Origin: Granulicatella sp. WM01
GTDB lineage: Bacteria; Bacillota; Bacilli; Lactobacillales; Aerococcaceae
Length of the DNA stretch: 33,255 nt
Reading direction: 5' to 3'
Assembly: GCF_004570605.1 (NCBI RefSeq)
Contig: NZ_SPPB01000013.1
Location: forward strand, 1-33,255
Shown: piece after piece, positions 15,720-24,382 of the stretch
How positions within the stretch are numbered: the stretch's first letter is position 1
How the letters are laid out: every line of letters starts with the position of its first letter
Notes under the pieces: generated by a model
What the model saw: the letters and a program-made list of their open reading frames with translations, nothing else
Database searches by the model: none
Told to the model about the DNA's origin: nothing
Program-made: the position numbers and the translations under genes

Positions 15720-17744
15720 TTAGTTAAAAAGCTTTGAAACAGCAGCTTTTACAGCTTCTTCATCAGCAAGATAAGGAATAGTAATATGGTCGCTACCTTC
15801 GCGCATTTTATTGTATTCAATAGATGTTTCAATAGCGTGCTCGTTCCTTGCCCAGTTACGACGAGCAACACCACCCATAGTATCCCAAGCGATTGCAGAT
15901 TTGATAATGTCATCGCACAACTCACTACCATCTAATACTAGACCGAAACCACCGTTGATTGATTTTCCGATACCAACACCGCCACCATTATGCAAAGCAA
16001 TTAAGCTCATGCCACGTGCAGCATTTCCTGCATAACATTGTGTAGCCATATCAGCAGTGACGTTACTACCGTCTTTAATATTTGATGTTTCACGGAATGG
16101 AGAGTCAGTTCCTGACACGTCATGATGATCACGACCTAACATGACTGGTCCAATTTTTCCTTCACGGATTAATTGATTGAATTTAAGTGCAATATTAACA
16201 CGTCCCATGGCGTCTTGGTATAAAATACGTGCTTGTGTTCCGACAACAAGTTGATTTTTCTCTGCATCACGAATCCAATTATAGTTGTCACGGTCTTGAT
16301 AGCGACGTGTTGGATCAATAACTTCCATGGCAGCTTTATCTGTAGCCATTAAATCTTCATGTTTTCCACTTAAACATACCCAACGGAATGGTCCATATCC
16401 ATAATCAAATAACATAGGTCCCATAATATCTTCAACGTATGATGGCCAAATAAATCCATCTTTATCATCTATACCGTTTTTAGAAATTTCTTTAATGCCG
16501 GAATCATAAACTGATTTCATAAAGGCATTTCCATAGTCAAAGAAGTAAGTCCCTTTTTCTGTTAGAGATTTAATCACTTTATAGTGGCGAGCTAATGTTT
16601 CGTCTACTAAGCGCTTAAATGTGCCTTGATCTTCACCTAATAAACGTGTGCGTTCCTCAAAGGAAATACCTACTGGACAGTATCCACCAGTATAAACGTT
16701 ATGGCAAGAGGTTTGATCTGATAACAAATCAACGTGAATATTTTCTCTGTCAATATATTCTAATAAATCAACAATATTTCCATGATAAGCAATAGAAGTT
16801 GATTCTTGTTTATCTAAGTATTCTTTTGCTAAAGCCATTGTATCCTCTGGTGTTTGGCATACTTGGCTAATCCAACCTTGAGAATGACGTGTTTCAATAC
16901 GAGATTCATCTACTTCAGCGACGATAGCTACAGCATTAGCGATTTCTCCAGCTTTACCTTGAGCACCACTCATACCACCTAAACCGGAAGAAATGAATAG
17001 TTTTCCACGTAAATCACCTTCATCAGCAATGCCTAATTTTAAACGACCTGCATTGAGAAGTGTATTGAATGTGCCGTGAACAATACCTTGTGGACCGATA
17101 TACATCCAACCACCAGCAGTCATTTGTCCGTAGTTTGTGACCCCCATTTGTTCTGCGATTTCCCAATCGTGCATATTATCGTATTCTCCAACTAAAAGAC
17201 CGTTTGTAATAATAACACGTGGAGCATCTTTTTTAGATTTGAATAGGCCTAATGGATGTCCAGATTCAACCACTAACGTTTGTTCATCAGTCATTTCTTC
17301 TAAGTATTTCATAATTAAATGATATTGCATCCAGTTTGAACATACTTGCCCAGTTTCTCCGTAAGTAACTAACTCATAAGGATATAAAGCTACTCTAAAA
17401 TCTAAATTATTGTCAATCATGACTTGCATAGCTTTAGCAGCCGTACATTTTCCTTTATATTCATCAATAGGTTTTCCGTAAATTCTTTCTTTTGGATACC
17501 AACGATAACCGTAAATTCTTCCTCTTGTTTTCAACTCCTCTAAAAATTCGGGGATAATTTCTTCATGATATTTAGATGGAATATAACGTAAAGCATTTTT
17601 TAATGCGATTTCTGTCTGTGCAGGAGTTAATCTAAACCCACGATCTGGTGCACGGCGAATACCTGGTTCAAAGACTGTTTTTTCTGGCAATACATCATCT
17701 AATTTGATTGTCATGGCAGCTTCAATGTCTTTATAATTAATCAT
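15720..17744 (-). CDS. hutU: urocanate hydratase (urocanase)
   Basis: Second step of histidine breakdown: hydrates urocanate to 4-imidazolone-5-propionate using tightly bound NAD. The 674-residue protein carries the conserved RYIPSKYHEE, GQMTAGGWMYIGPQG, the glycine-rich NAD segment ISSGLGGMSGAQGKAG (about 251-266), HHDVSGTDSPFRETSNI and the ATQCYAGNAARG region with the conserved Cys. It is longer than the roughly 555-residue proteobacterial HutU; the long form is normal for streptococci and clostridia. AGGAGG lies about 6 nt before the ATG. It is transcribed away from hutI with a shared promoter region. Confidence 0.97.
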   Translation of the reverse strand: MINYKDIEAAMTIKLDDVLPEKTVFEPGIRRAPDRGFRLTPAQTEIALKNALRYIPSKYHEEIIPEFLEELKTRGRIYGYRWYPKERIYGKPIDEYKGKCTAAKAMQVMIDNNLDFRVALYPYELVTYGETGQVCSNWMQYHLIMKYLEEMTDEQTLVVESGHPLGLFKSKKDAPRVIITNGLLVGEYDNMHDWEIAEQMGVTNYGQMTAGGWMYIGPQGIVHGTFNTLLNAGRLKLGIADEGDLRGKLFISSGLGGMSGAQGKAGEIANAVAIVAEVDESRIETRHSQGWISQVCQTPEDTMALAKEYLDKQESTSIAYHGNIVDLLEYIDRENIHVDLLSDQTSCHNVYTGGYCPVGISFEERTRLLGEDQGTFKRLVDETLARHYKVIKSLTEKGTYFFDYGNAFMKSVYDSGIKEISKNGIDDKDGFIWPSYVEDIMGPMLFDYGYGPFRWVCLSGKHEDLMATDKAAMEVIDPTRRYQDRDNYNWIRDAEKNQLVVGTQARILYQDAMGRVNIALKFNQLIREGKIGPVMLGRDHHDVSGTDSPFRETSNIKDGSNVTADMATQCYAGNAARGMSLIALHNGGGVGIGKSINGGFGLVLDGSELCDDIIKSAIAWDTMGGVARRNWARNEHAIETSIEYNKMREGSDHITIPYLADEEAVKAAVSKLFN

Positions 17745-17921
17745 AATAAACCTCCAAAATTGTTTTTTGACGCTTTTACTATATAATGTAAGCGTAGGTG
17801 AAATGTCTTTTAGTACAAAAAAAAGATAAATAATAACTAAAAGAAAAAAACGTCTAAATTTGACAAAAATTTGACACTTTCAAGTTACATTATATATATC
17901 AAAAAAAGAGGTGAATATAAC
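17745..17921. promoter_or_regulatory. hutU-hutI divergent promoter region
   Basis: hutU (minus): AAGACA (17809-17804), 17-nt spacer, TTATAT (17786-17781). hutI (plus): TTGACA at 17860 and again at 17871, with TATATA at 17893-17898 (16-nt spacer from the second). TTTGACA occurs twice at exactly 11-bp spacing (17859-17865 and 17870-17876), the arrangement SARP/BTAD regulators bind. Both promoters share the string TTACATTATATA. An imperfect palindrome ACGCTTTTAC...GTAAGCGT (17770-17795) covers the hutU -10. These point to a shared activator, probably the regulator encoded at 19441. Confidence 0.6.
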
Positions 17922-19175
17922 ATGCATGCAGATAAATTGTTTATAAATATTGGTCAGTTGTTTTGTCCTAAAGATTTAGGAAGAGCTTTAAAAGGTCATG
18001 AAATGAATGAAGCACTTATTTTAGAGAATGCATATTTAGCAGTAAAAGACGGTAAGATTTTGGCAAAAGGTGTAGGAGAATATCAAGAATATTGTCATGA
18101 ACATACTGAAATCATTGATTGCCAAGGGAAATTGGTGACACCTGGACTAATTGATTCGCACACTCATTTAGTTTATGGTGGAAGTCGTGAACACGAATTT
18201 GCAAAAAAATTAAATGGTGTTAGTTATCTTGATATTTTAAAACAAGGCGGTGGCATTTTAAGTTCTGTTAGAGCAACAAGAGAAGCCAGTTTTGAAACAT
18301 TAGTGGAAAAATCAGAACGTTTATTAAATTATATGTTGGAACACGGAGTTACTGCCGTTGAAGCTAAAAGCGGATATGGTCTAAATTGGGAAACAGAAAA
18401 GAAACAATTAGATGTTGTCAAAGTGTTAAATGATACTCACCCTATTGAATTGGTATCTACATTCATGGCAGCACATGCTATTCCTGAAGAATATAAAGGG
18501 CGTTCACAAGAGTTTTTGGATAGTATTGTCAATGAAATGCTTCCAAAAGTAAAAGAAGAAAATTTAGCAGAATTTTGTGATATTTTCTGTGAAAAAAATG
18601 TGTTTACAGCACAGGAATCATTGTATTTGTTGTCTAAAGCAAAAGAAATGGGCTTTAAATTACGTATTCACGCAGATGAAATTGAGTCTATTGGTGGCGT
18701 TGATGTTGCAGCACAATTACATACAACGAGTGCAGAACATCTTATGAAAGCTACAGATGAGGGCATTAGTCAGATGAGTAAGGCAGGTGTCATTGGCAAC
18801 CTATTACCTGCAACAACATTTAGCTTAATGGAAGATACGTATGCACCAGCACGTAAAATGATTGATGCTGGAATGGCAATTGTCTTGTCTACAGATAGTA
18901 ATCCGGGAAGTTGTCCAACAGCTAATATTCAGTTTATTATGCAATTAGGGTGTTTCCAAATGAAATTGACGCCAATTCAAGTGTTTAATGCAGTAACTAT
19001 TAATGCAGCTTATGTGATTGATAGACAACAAACTATAGGTAGTTTCGACTGTGGAAAACAAGCAGACATTGTTGTGTTTGATGCACCAAACATTGACTAT
19101 CCATTGTATTTCTTTGCGACAAACTTAGTATCACGTGTCTATAAAAAAGGCGAATTGGTTATTGATCGTTCATAG
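17922..19175 (+). CDS. hutI: imidazolonepropionase
   Basis: Third step of histidine breakdown: hydrolyses imidazolone propionate to N-formimino-L-glutamate. The 417-residue amidohydrolase shows the metal motif [12 protein letters not shown] (His80, His82), [15 protein letters not shown] and [10 protein letters not shown] with the catalytic Asp. I chose ATG 17922 because AAAGAGGTGAA lies just upstream and the protein then begins [12 protein letters not shown]; the longer frame from TTG 17871 starts inside the promoter. A hairpin terminator follows directly, so it is transcribed separately from the downstream regulator. Confidence 0.96.
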   Translation: MHADKLFINIGQLFCPKDLGRALKGHEMNEALILENAYLAVKDGKILAKGVGEYQEYCHEHTEIIDCQGKLVTPGLIDSHTHLVYGGSREHEFAKKLNGVSYLDILKQGGGILSSVRATREASFETLVEKSERLLNYMLEHGVTAVEAKSGYGLNWETEKKQLDVVKVLNDTHPIELVSTFMAAHAIPEEYKGRSQEFLDSIVNEMLPKVKEENLAEFCDIFCEKNVFTAQESLYLLSKAKEMGFKLRIHADEIESIGGVDVAAQLHTTSAEHLMKATDEGISQMSKAGVIGNLLPATTFSLMEDTYAPARKMIDAGMAIVLSTDSNPGSCPTANIQFIMQLGCFQMKLTPIQVFNAVTINAAYVIDRQQTIGSFDCGKQADIVVFDAPNIDYPLYFFATNLVSRVYKKGELVIDRS

Positions 19176-19179
19176 TAGA

Positions 19180-19211
19180 AAGCACCATTTTGAAAGAAAT
19201 GGTGCTTTTCT
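19180..19211 (+). terminator. intrinsic terminator after hutI
   Basis: AAGCACCATTT pairs with AAATGGTGCTT around a 6-nt loop (about 19180-19207), followed by TTCT. It lies 5 nt past the hutI stop codon. Confidence 0.85.
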
Positions 19212-19440
19212 AGTATAATAGAGTTGTAATTTGATAGGGTAGATATTTTATTAACTCATTAGAGGTAATAGAATAATATTTTAAATTATTTAGTTCTTTT
19301 TTAGAGGAAACAAGTGGTATAATGGAAAGACAAATACATTAGATAAAAAGAAGTCAACTCATATAAAGTTGAAGTGATGTATTTTTATGATGAGCTAATA
19401 AAAAACTTGTGCATGTAACGTATAATAGAAAGGGCAAAAT

Positions 19441-22400
19441 ATGGATAAACAGGTCGTTCAGTTCCAATTATTTGGAAATCCTAAAATTAAAATGAATGGT
19501 AAAGCGATTACCTTTTCTTTTACAAAAGTGAATGCATTACTTTACTATTTAATTGTTAATAAGTCGATTAGTCGAGATGAAATTGCTGGATTATTATGGC
19601 CAGATAAAACAGAAAAGAGTGCAAAAAAAAATTTAAGGAATACGATTTATCAAGCTAATAAAGTATTGGGCGAAGATTTTATTTTAGCACCAAATAACAA
19701 AACGTTAGAAATTAATCCGAATATAGCTGTTGAAAGTGATATAGATACGTTTAATCATGAGGTGTCTAAACAGTCGTTAGATGTATATAAAGATGTGTTT
19801 TTAAAAGGGTTTTATATTAAAGATTCTGAAGAATTTGATTTTTGGATTGGTAAAATGCGAACCTATTTTGAACAAACTTTTATCCAACGTTGTTATGCCA
19901 ATATACAAGTAGATATTGAAAATAATCAATTTGATCATGTTGAAGAACGCATCAAAACATTAATTGCTATTGATGAATTTGACGAAAGAAATTATCAGTT
20001 ATTAATGCAATTTTATCAAAATACCAATCGCAATTCTAAAGTTATTGAAGTGTATTATAGTTTAGTTGATTTACTTGAGCGTGAATTGGATATTGCACCG
20101 AGTAAGGAAACACGCCTTATATATGAGAGAACATTGCAAATTCAAAATAAAACAACACGTTCAGTGCGTTCGTTGAAAAAGCATGTGTTTTTTGGTCGTT
20201 ATGTCGAATTAAACCAGTTAGAAGAACAAATCGCAAAGTTATTTAATGGGACTAAGCAACATGTGATTGTAAAAGGAAGTGCTGGAGTAGGGAAATCAAC
20301 TTTAGTGAATGCTGTATTGCAACGTATTGTACACTCTTATTTTAAAGTGAGTGTTATTTGTCATCGGGCTGAACAAGCGTATCGCTTACGTCCAATCAAA
20401 CGATTAATGGATGTATTAGAGCAGTTAGCCATAGAATGTAACCTTGTTACAAAAACACAATGGAATAAAATTATACAGCCTATTTTCTCGACTACATCAT
20501 CACAGAGTGTTACATTTAAATCAATAGAGCAGTTAGAACTGCTAATTCTAGAAGTTATTCAATTATTACAAGTGCAAAAACCTCTTATTATTTTTATTGA
20601 AGATATTCATTGGATAGACGAAGAAAGTGCAAGGCTCATTAATCGTTTGATGTTAAATATGGAGTATATGCAAGTTTTGTTTATTTTAACGGTACAAAAA
20701 CATCACGAAAGCCGTCTGTTAAATAATTTATCTGTGAATAATTTAAGTACAACTATTATAATCCCACCATTTTCTCAAAAGGAAGTTCAGCAATATGTTG
20801 AGAAACGTCTGGGAAATGCTCAAGCAACTGCTAAATTAATAGAACGTATTTTTAAAGAAAGTGAAGGGTTGCCTTTTTATGTCGATGAATATATTAATTT
20901 AGCCCAAAAAGACGTCCCTATAAATCGTTTAACATTGAAAATGCAGGAATTTTTAAAAGAGCAATTTGGTCAATTTGATGATATTCAGTTAGAAATTTTA
21001 ACACTATTGTCGTATTTTGAACATTTTGCAACGGTAGATATCATTCAACAGATTGTGGATTACGATATTGAATTGATTGAGGAAACCATTCAAGAGGCTA
21101 TTCATCAAGGATTGATTTATGAAACTATTCAAAACAATATAGCATATTTAGCGTTTTTACATCATAAATATAAAGAATACTTGTACTTTAAGCAAACATA
21201 TACGAAAAAGAGAATGGTGCATAAAAAAATTGCGTTCATGTTAGAAAAAATCAAATCAACCAATGCTTCGTGGGTTTTATTCGATGATATTAGTTACCAT
21301 TTTTCAAAGGCACATTTGAAATTACGTGCTTTAGCTTATCAGCTTGAAAAGGTTGAACTTACCCTAACCATGCAACATGAAATATTTCCATTGTATCATG
21401 CCATGTCTGTTAGTAAGGCGTTTGAGCAGACAAATGTAGAAACAGATTTGGCGTCTATCCAATTGGGTATGAGCCAATTAGATGAGGAAAAACGATTGAG
21501 TGAAGAATTTAAGTTGCTTGATATGAAATATTTATTATTAAAAGGAAAATTTTTTATTCGTTGTGGGAAATATGATGAAGGGATTACTTTTATTCAAAAC
21601 GTTATTACACGTTCAGAATTAAATCAAGATACAACCTATTTATTTGAAGCCTACAAACAGATGATTTATTATGCCATTCAAATTGAACATGCTATTCAGT
21701 TGAAAGAATATGTTCAAAAAGCCATGCAGTTAGCTATTCAATCTAATAATTATGAACAGATGGGAATGTTGTTAAGAATAGAAGGTGTCTATTATTTAAT
21801 GATTGGACAGTGTGAACAGGCAGAAAAACAACTACATGAGTCTATTCATATTTATAGTATTACAAAAACGCTATTTGAAAAGTATCAATCAAATATTGCT
21901 GCGTCTTATGATTATTTGGCAGAAATTGCACGATATAAAGAGAATTTTGAGGATGCTTTAATGTGGCATAACAAAGCGATAAAACTGTGCCAAGACGGTG
22001 CAATGGATTCAAGTGGTGTTATTTTTTATCTGAATAGAGGAATTACTTATTATGTTTTAAAAGAGCATACAAAAGCATTGCAAGATTTCGATAAAGCAAA
22101 AGACTTAATTTCTTCCGTATCGCCTATTTGGAAAAAAATTCAATTAGATGCGTATTATGCACTGTGTCAAGTCGCTTGTCAAAATGATGAATTTATCATT
22201 CAATTTATTAATGAAAATCAAGATAACAATACATTTTCTAATCCTAGAGATGAAGGTATTGTGTGCTTTGTAAAAGCAAAGTGGTTAACGTTAAAACAAG
22301 AGGAACAACTAAAGAGCAAGTGTCATCTTGAACATTCACAAATGTACTATATTGAACAGGCTAAGAAAATGTTGAATTGCTATCGAGATGCAAATATCTT

Positions 22401-22443
22401 CAAAGAAACATTAGAATTAGAGGACAACATTAGAAAAAAATAA
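19441..22443 (+). CDS. BTAD/SARP-type transcriptional regulator with AAA ATPase domain
   Basis: Large soluble regulator of 1000 residues. Order of parts: an OmpR-like winged-helix domain (about 5-100: FQLFGNPKIKMNGK, SRDEIAGLLWPD, NLRNTIYQANKVLG), a BTAD helical domain (about 105-235), an AAA/STAND ATPase with FFGRYVELNQL at 250, Walker A GSAGVGKS (279-286) and Walker B LIIFIEDIHW (382-391), then a long helical TPR-like C-terminus (about 600-1000: LRIEGVYYLMIGQCEQAEKQ, FYLNRGITYYVLKEHTKA). This is the AfsR/STAND activator architecture, mostly described in actinobacteria. AGAAAGGGC precedes the ATG. Sitting between hutI and ftcD, it is the likely hut regulator, probably sensing a pathway metabolite; that role is inference. 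Confidence 0.85.
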   Translation: MDKQVVQFQLFGNPKIKMNGKAITFSFTKVNALLYYLIVNKSISRDEIAGLLWPDKTEKSAKKNLRNTIYQANKVLGEDFILAPNNKTLEINPNIAVESDIDTFNHEVSKQSLDVYKDVFLKGFYIKDSEEFDFWIGKMRTYFEQTFIQRCYANIQVDIENNQFDHVEERIKTLIAIDEFDERNYQLLMQFYQNTNRNSKVIEVYYSLVDLLERELDIAPSKETRLIYERTLQIQNKTTRSVRSLKKHVFFGRYVELNQLEEQIAKLFNGTKQHVIVKGSAGVGKSTLVNAVLQRIVHSYFKVSVICHRAEQAYRLRPIKRLMDVLEQLAIECNLVTKTQWNKIIQPIFSTTSSQSVTFKSIEQLELLILEVIQLLQVQKPLIIFIEDIHWIDEESARLINRLMLNMEYMQVLFILTVQKHHESRLLNNLSVNNLSTTIIIPPFSQKEVQQYVEKRLGNAQATAKLIERIFKESEGLPFYVDEYINLAQKDVPINRLTLKMQEFLKEQFGQFDDIQLEILTLLSYFEHFATVDIIQQIVDYDIELIEETIQEAIHQGLIYETIQNNIAYLAFLHHKYKEYLYFKQTYTKKRMVHKKIAFMLEKIKSTNASWVLFDDISYHFSKAHLKLRALAYQLEKVELTLTMQHEIFPLYHAMSVSKAFEQTNVETDLASIQLGMSQLDEEKRLSEEFKLLDMKYLLLKGKFFIRCGKYDEGITFIQNVITRSELNQDTTYLFEAYKQMIYYAIQIEHAIQLKEYVQKAMQLAIQSNNYEQMGMLLRIEGVYYLMIGQCEQAEKQLHESIHIYSITKTLFEKYQSNIAASYDYLAEIARYKENFEDALMWHNKAIKLCQDGAMDSSGVIFYLNRGITYYVLKEHTKALQDFDKAKDLISSVSPIWKKIQLDAYYALCQVACQNDEFIIQFINENQDNNTFSNPRDEGIVCFVKAKWLTLKQEEQLKSKCHLEHSQMYYIEQAKKMLNCYRDANIFKETLELEDNIRKK

Positions 22444-22729
22444 GAAAGCATCAAAAAATTTGCTAGGGATAGAAACTTTTTTTGAACTAAAAAACGTCAA
22501 AAAGAGACTATCCCTATTATATTTAGATATGGTACAATAAAGGTAATATAAATTAGGGGGTGAAAAGGGGTAGATAAAAAAATAAAATACTAGATTATTG
22601 AAACAAGATAGTCACTCAAACGTCAAAAAAAATTAGGTTTTTATTATGCTGACAGAATGCCAGAAAAATGACAGGTGAAAATCGTGTAAAATTGATAAAA
22701 AACATAAAAAAATATGGCGTTTTAAAGTG
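22444..22729 (+). promoter_or_regulatory. leader region between the regulator gene and ftcD
   Basis: A hairpin with perfect 9-bp arms TAGGGATAG (22464-22472) and CTATCCCTA (22508-22516), and inner CTTTTT/AAAAAG pairing, probably terminates the regulator message. It is followed by an extended -10 TGGTACAAT (22530-22538) without a clear -35; used as a promoter it would give a leader of about 250 nt to ftcD. The motif AACGTCAAAAA appears twice (about 22493-22503 and 22618-22628). I see no recognisable T-box, THF or other riboswitch. Confidence 0.45.
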
Positions 22730-22758
22730 TTGACAACGTTTTCAAGTGGTGGTAATGT
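22730..22758 (+). promoter_or_regulatory. ftcD operon promoter overlapped by a cre site
   Basis: TTGACA (22730-22735) with a 17-nt spacer to a weak TAATGT (22753-22758). TGACAACGTTTTCA (22731-22744) fits the catabolite-responsive element TGWNANCGNTNWCA at every defined position and lies on the -35 box, where bound CcpA would block RNA polymerase. The weak -10 suggests that an activator is also needed. Confidence 0.75.
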
Positions 22759-22795
22759 AGACGTAGGAAAAATATTTAAAAAGGAGTTTAAGTGT

Positions 22796-23695
22796 ATGGC
22801 AAAATTGGTAGAATGTATTCCTAATTTTAGTGAAGGGAGAAATCAAGAAGTCATTGATGGGCTAGTTAGTGTAGCAAAAAGTGTTCCAGGTGTAACGTTG
22901 CTAGACTATTCATCAGATACTAGCCATAATCGTAGTGTGTTCACATTAGTTGGTGATGAAGAAAATATTCAAGAAGTTGCTTTCCAATTAGTAAAATATG
23001 CAAGTGAACATATTGATTTAACAAAACATACAGGAGAACATCCACGTATGGGTGCAACAGATGTGGTGCCATTTGTTCCAGTTAAAGATATTACAGCACA
23101 AGAATGTGTTGAAATTTCTAAAAAAGTGGCAAAAAGAATTAATGATGAGTTAAATATCCCAATTTTCTTATATGAAGATTCTGCAACAAGTCCTGAAAGA
23201 GTGAATTTGGCTAAAGTAAGAAAAGGTCAATTTGAAGGCATGCCAGAAAAATTATTGCAAGAAGAATGGGCTCCTGATTTTGGAGAAAGAAAAATTCACC
23301 CCACAGCAGGTGTTACAGCTGTTGGAGCACGTATGCCTTTAGTTGCATTCAATGTCAATTTAGATACAAGTGATTTAAGTATCGCAAATAAAATTGCTAA
23401 AATTGTACGTGGTTCTAGTGGTGGTTTCAAATATTGTAAAGGTATTGGTGTGATGTTAGAAGATCGTAACATTGCACAAGTGTCTATGAATATGGTAAAT
23501 TTTGAAGGAACACCATTATATAGAGCATTGGAAACTATTCGTTTTGAAGCAAAACGCTATGGTGTAAATGTTATTGGAACTGAATTAATTGGTTTGGCAC
23601 CAGCTAAAGCTTTAATTGATTGTGCTGAATATTATTTACAAATTGAGGACTTTGATTACAATAAACAAATTTTAGAAAACCATTTATTAAATTAA
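22796..23695 (+). CDS. ftcD: glutamate formimidoyltransferase
   Basis: Moves the formimino group from N-formimino-L-glutamate to tetrahydrofolate, releasing glutamate. The 299-residue protein contains VECIPNFSEGRN, HTGEHPRMGATDVVPFVP with the catalytic His, and GVTAVGARMPLVAFNVNL. It corresponds only to the transferase half of the mammalian bifunctional enzyme; the cyclodeaminase half is the next gene. I chose ATG 22796 because AAGGAG (22781-22786) is ideally placed; the GTG at 22727 opens a frame that runs through the cre site and promoter. First gene of a six-gene operon. Confidence 0.95.
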   Translation: MAKLVECIPNFSEGRNQEVIDGLVSVAKSVPGVTLLDYSSDTSHNRSVFTLVGDEENIQEVAFQLVKYASEHIDLTKHTGEHPRMGATDVVPFVPVKDITAQECVEISKKVAKRINDELNIPIFLYEDSATSPERVNLAKVRKGQFEGMPEKLLQEEWAPDFGERKIHPTAGVTAVGARMPLVAFNVNLDTSDLSIANKIAKIVRGSSGGFKYCKGIGVMLEDRNIAQVSMNMVNFEGTPLYRALETIRFEAKRYGVNVIGTELIGLAPAKALIDCAEYYLQIEDFDYNKQILENHLLN

Positions 23696-23739
23696 TAGCA
23701 TTAAACTAACGATAAAACCTATAATAGTGGAGGAAGTTC

Positions 23740-24369
23740 ATGACAAAATTAGTTGATTTAACAGTAACACAATTTATGGAAACATTAGGTTCTGATGCTC
23801 CAGCACCTGGAGGAGGATCTGCAAGTGCGTTATCTGGTTCAATGGGAATTTCTTTAGTTAAAATGGTTACTGAGTTAACAATTGGTAAAAAGAAATATGC
23901 TGAATTTGAAGAAGAAATGTTAACTATACGTGATCAGGCAAGCACATTACAAACAGCATTGCTGACATCTATTGATAAAGATACAGAAGCATTTAATGGA
24001 GTGTCTGCAGTTTTTGCTATGCCAAAAGATACTGATGAACAAAAGGCAGAACGTAGTGCGGCTTTACAAGAGGCATTAAAACGAGCAACATTAGTACCTT
24101 ACGAAGTCATGGAATTGTTGGTAAAAGCATTGTGTGTGACAAAGGGTGCTGTTGGGAAATCTAATACTAATGCTGCAAGTGATTTAGGTGTAGGTGCAGT
24201 AAACTTAAAATCAGCACTTCAAGGTGCATGGTTAAATGTATTAATTAATTTATCTGGTATTAAAGATGAGCAATTTGTACAAGAATACAAAAATAAAGGT
24301 AAAGAATTATTGGAAGAAGGATCAGCATTAGCCGATCATATCTATCAAATCATTGAAGAAAGTGTTTAA
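23740..24369 (+). CDS. fchA: formimidoyl-THF cyclodeaminase / methenyl-THF cyclohydrolase family protein
   Basis: Converts 5-formimino-tetrahydrofolate to 5,10-methenyl-tetrahydrofolate and ammonia. The 209-residue, mostly helical protein has the family N-terminal motif [17 protein letters not shown] (about 21-37) and [15 protein letters not shown] (about 147-161). Its position directly after ftcD supports cyclodeaminase activity; related FchA proteins also act as methenyl-THF cyclohydrolases, so both activities are possible. GTGGAGGAAG lies upstream of the ATG. Confidence 0.92.
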   Translation: MTKLVDLTVTQFMETLGSDAPAPGGGSASALSGSMGISLVKMVTELTIGKKKYAEFEEEMLTIRDQASTLQTALLTSIDKDTEAFNGVSAVFAMPKDTDEQKAERSAALQEALKRATLVPYEVMELLVKALCVTKGAVGKSNTNAASDLGVGAVNLKSALQGAWLNVLINLSGIKDEQFVQEYKNKGKELLEEGSALADHIYQIIEESV

Positions 24370-24382
24370 AAGGAGACCAGCT

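Noticed and set aside
22540-22795. Riboswitch or T-box in the ftcD leader
   Set aside because: No T-box sequence, specifier stem or THF-riboswitch core could be found by eye.
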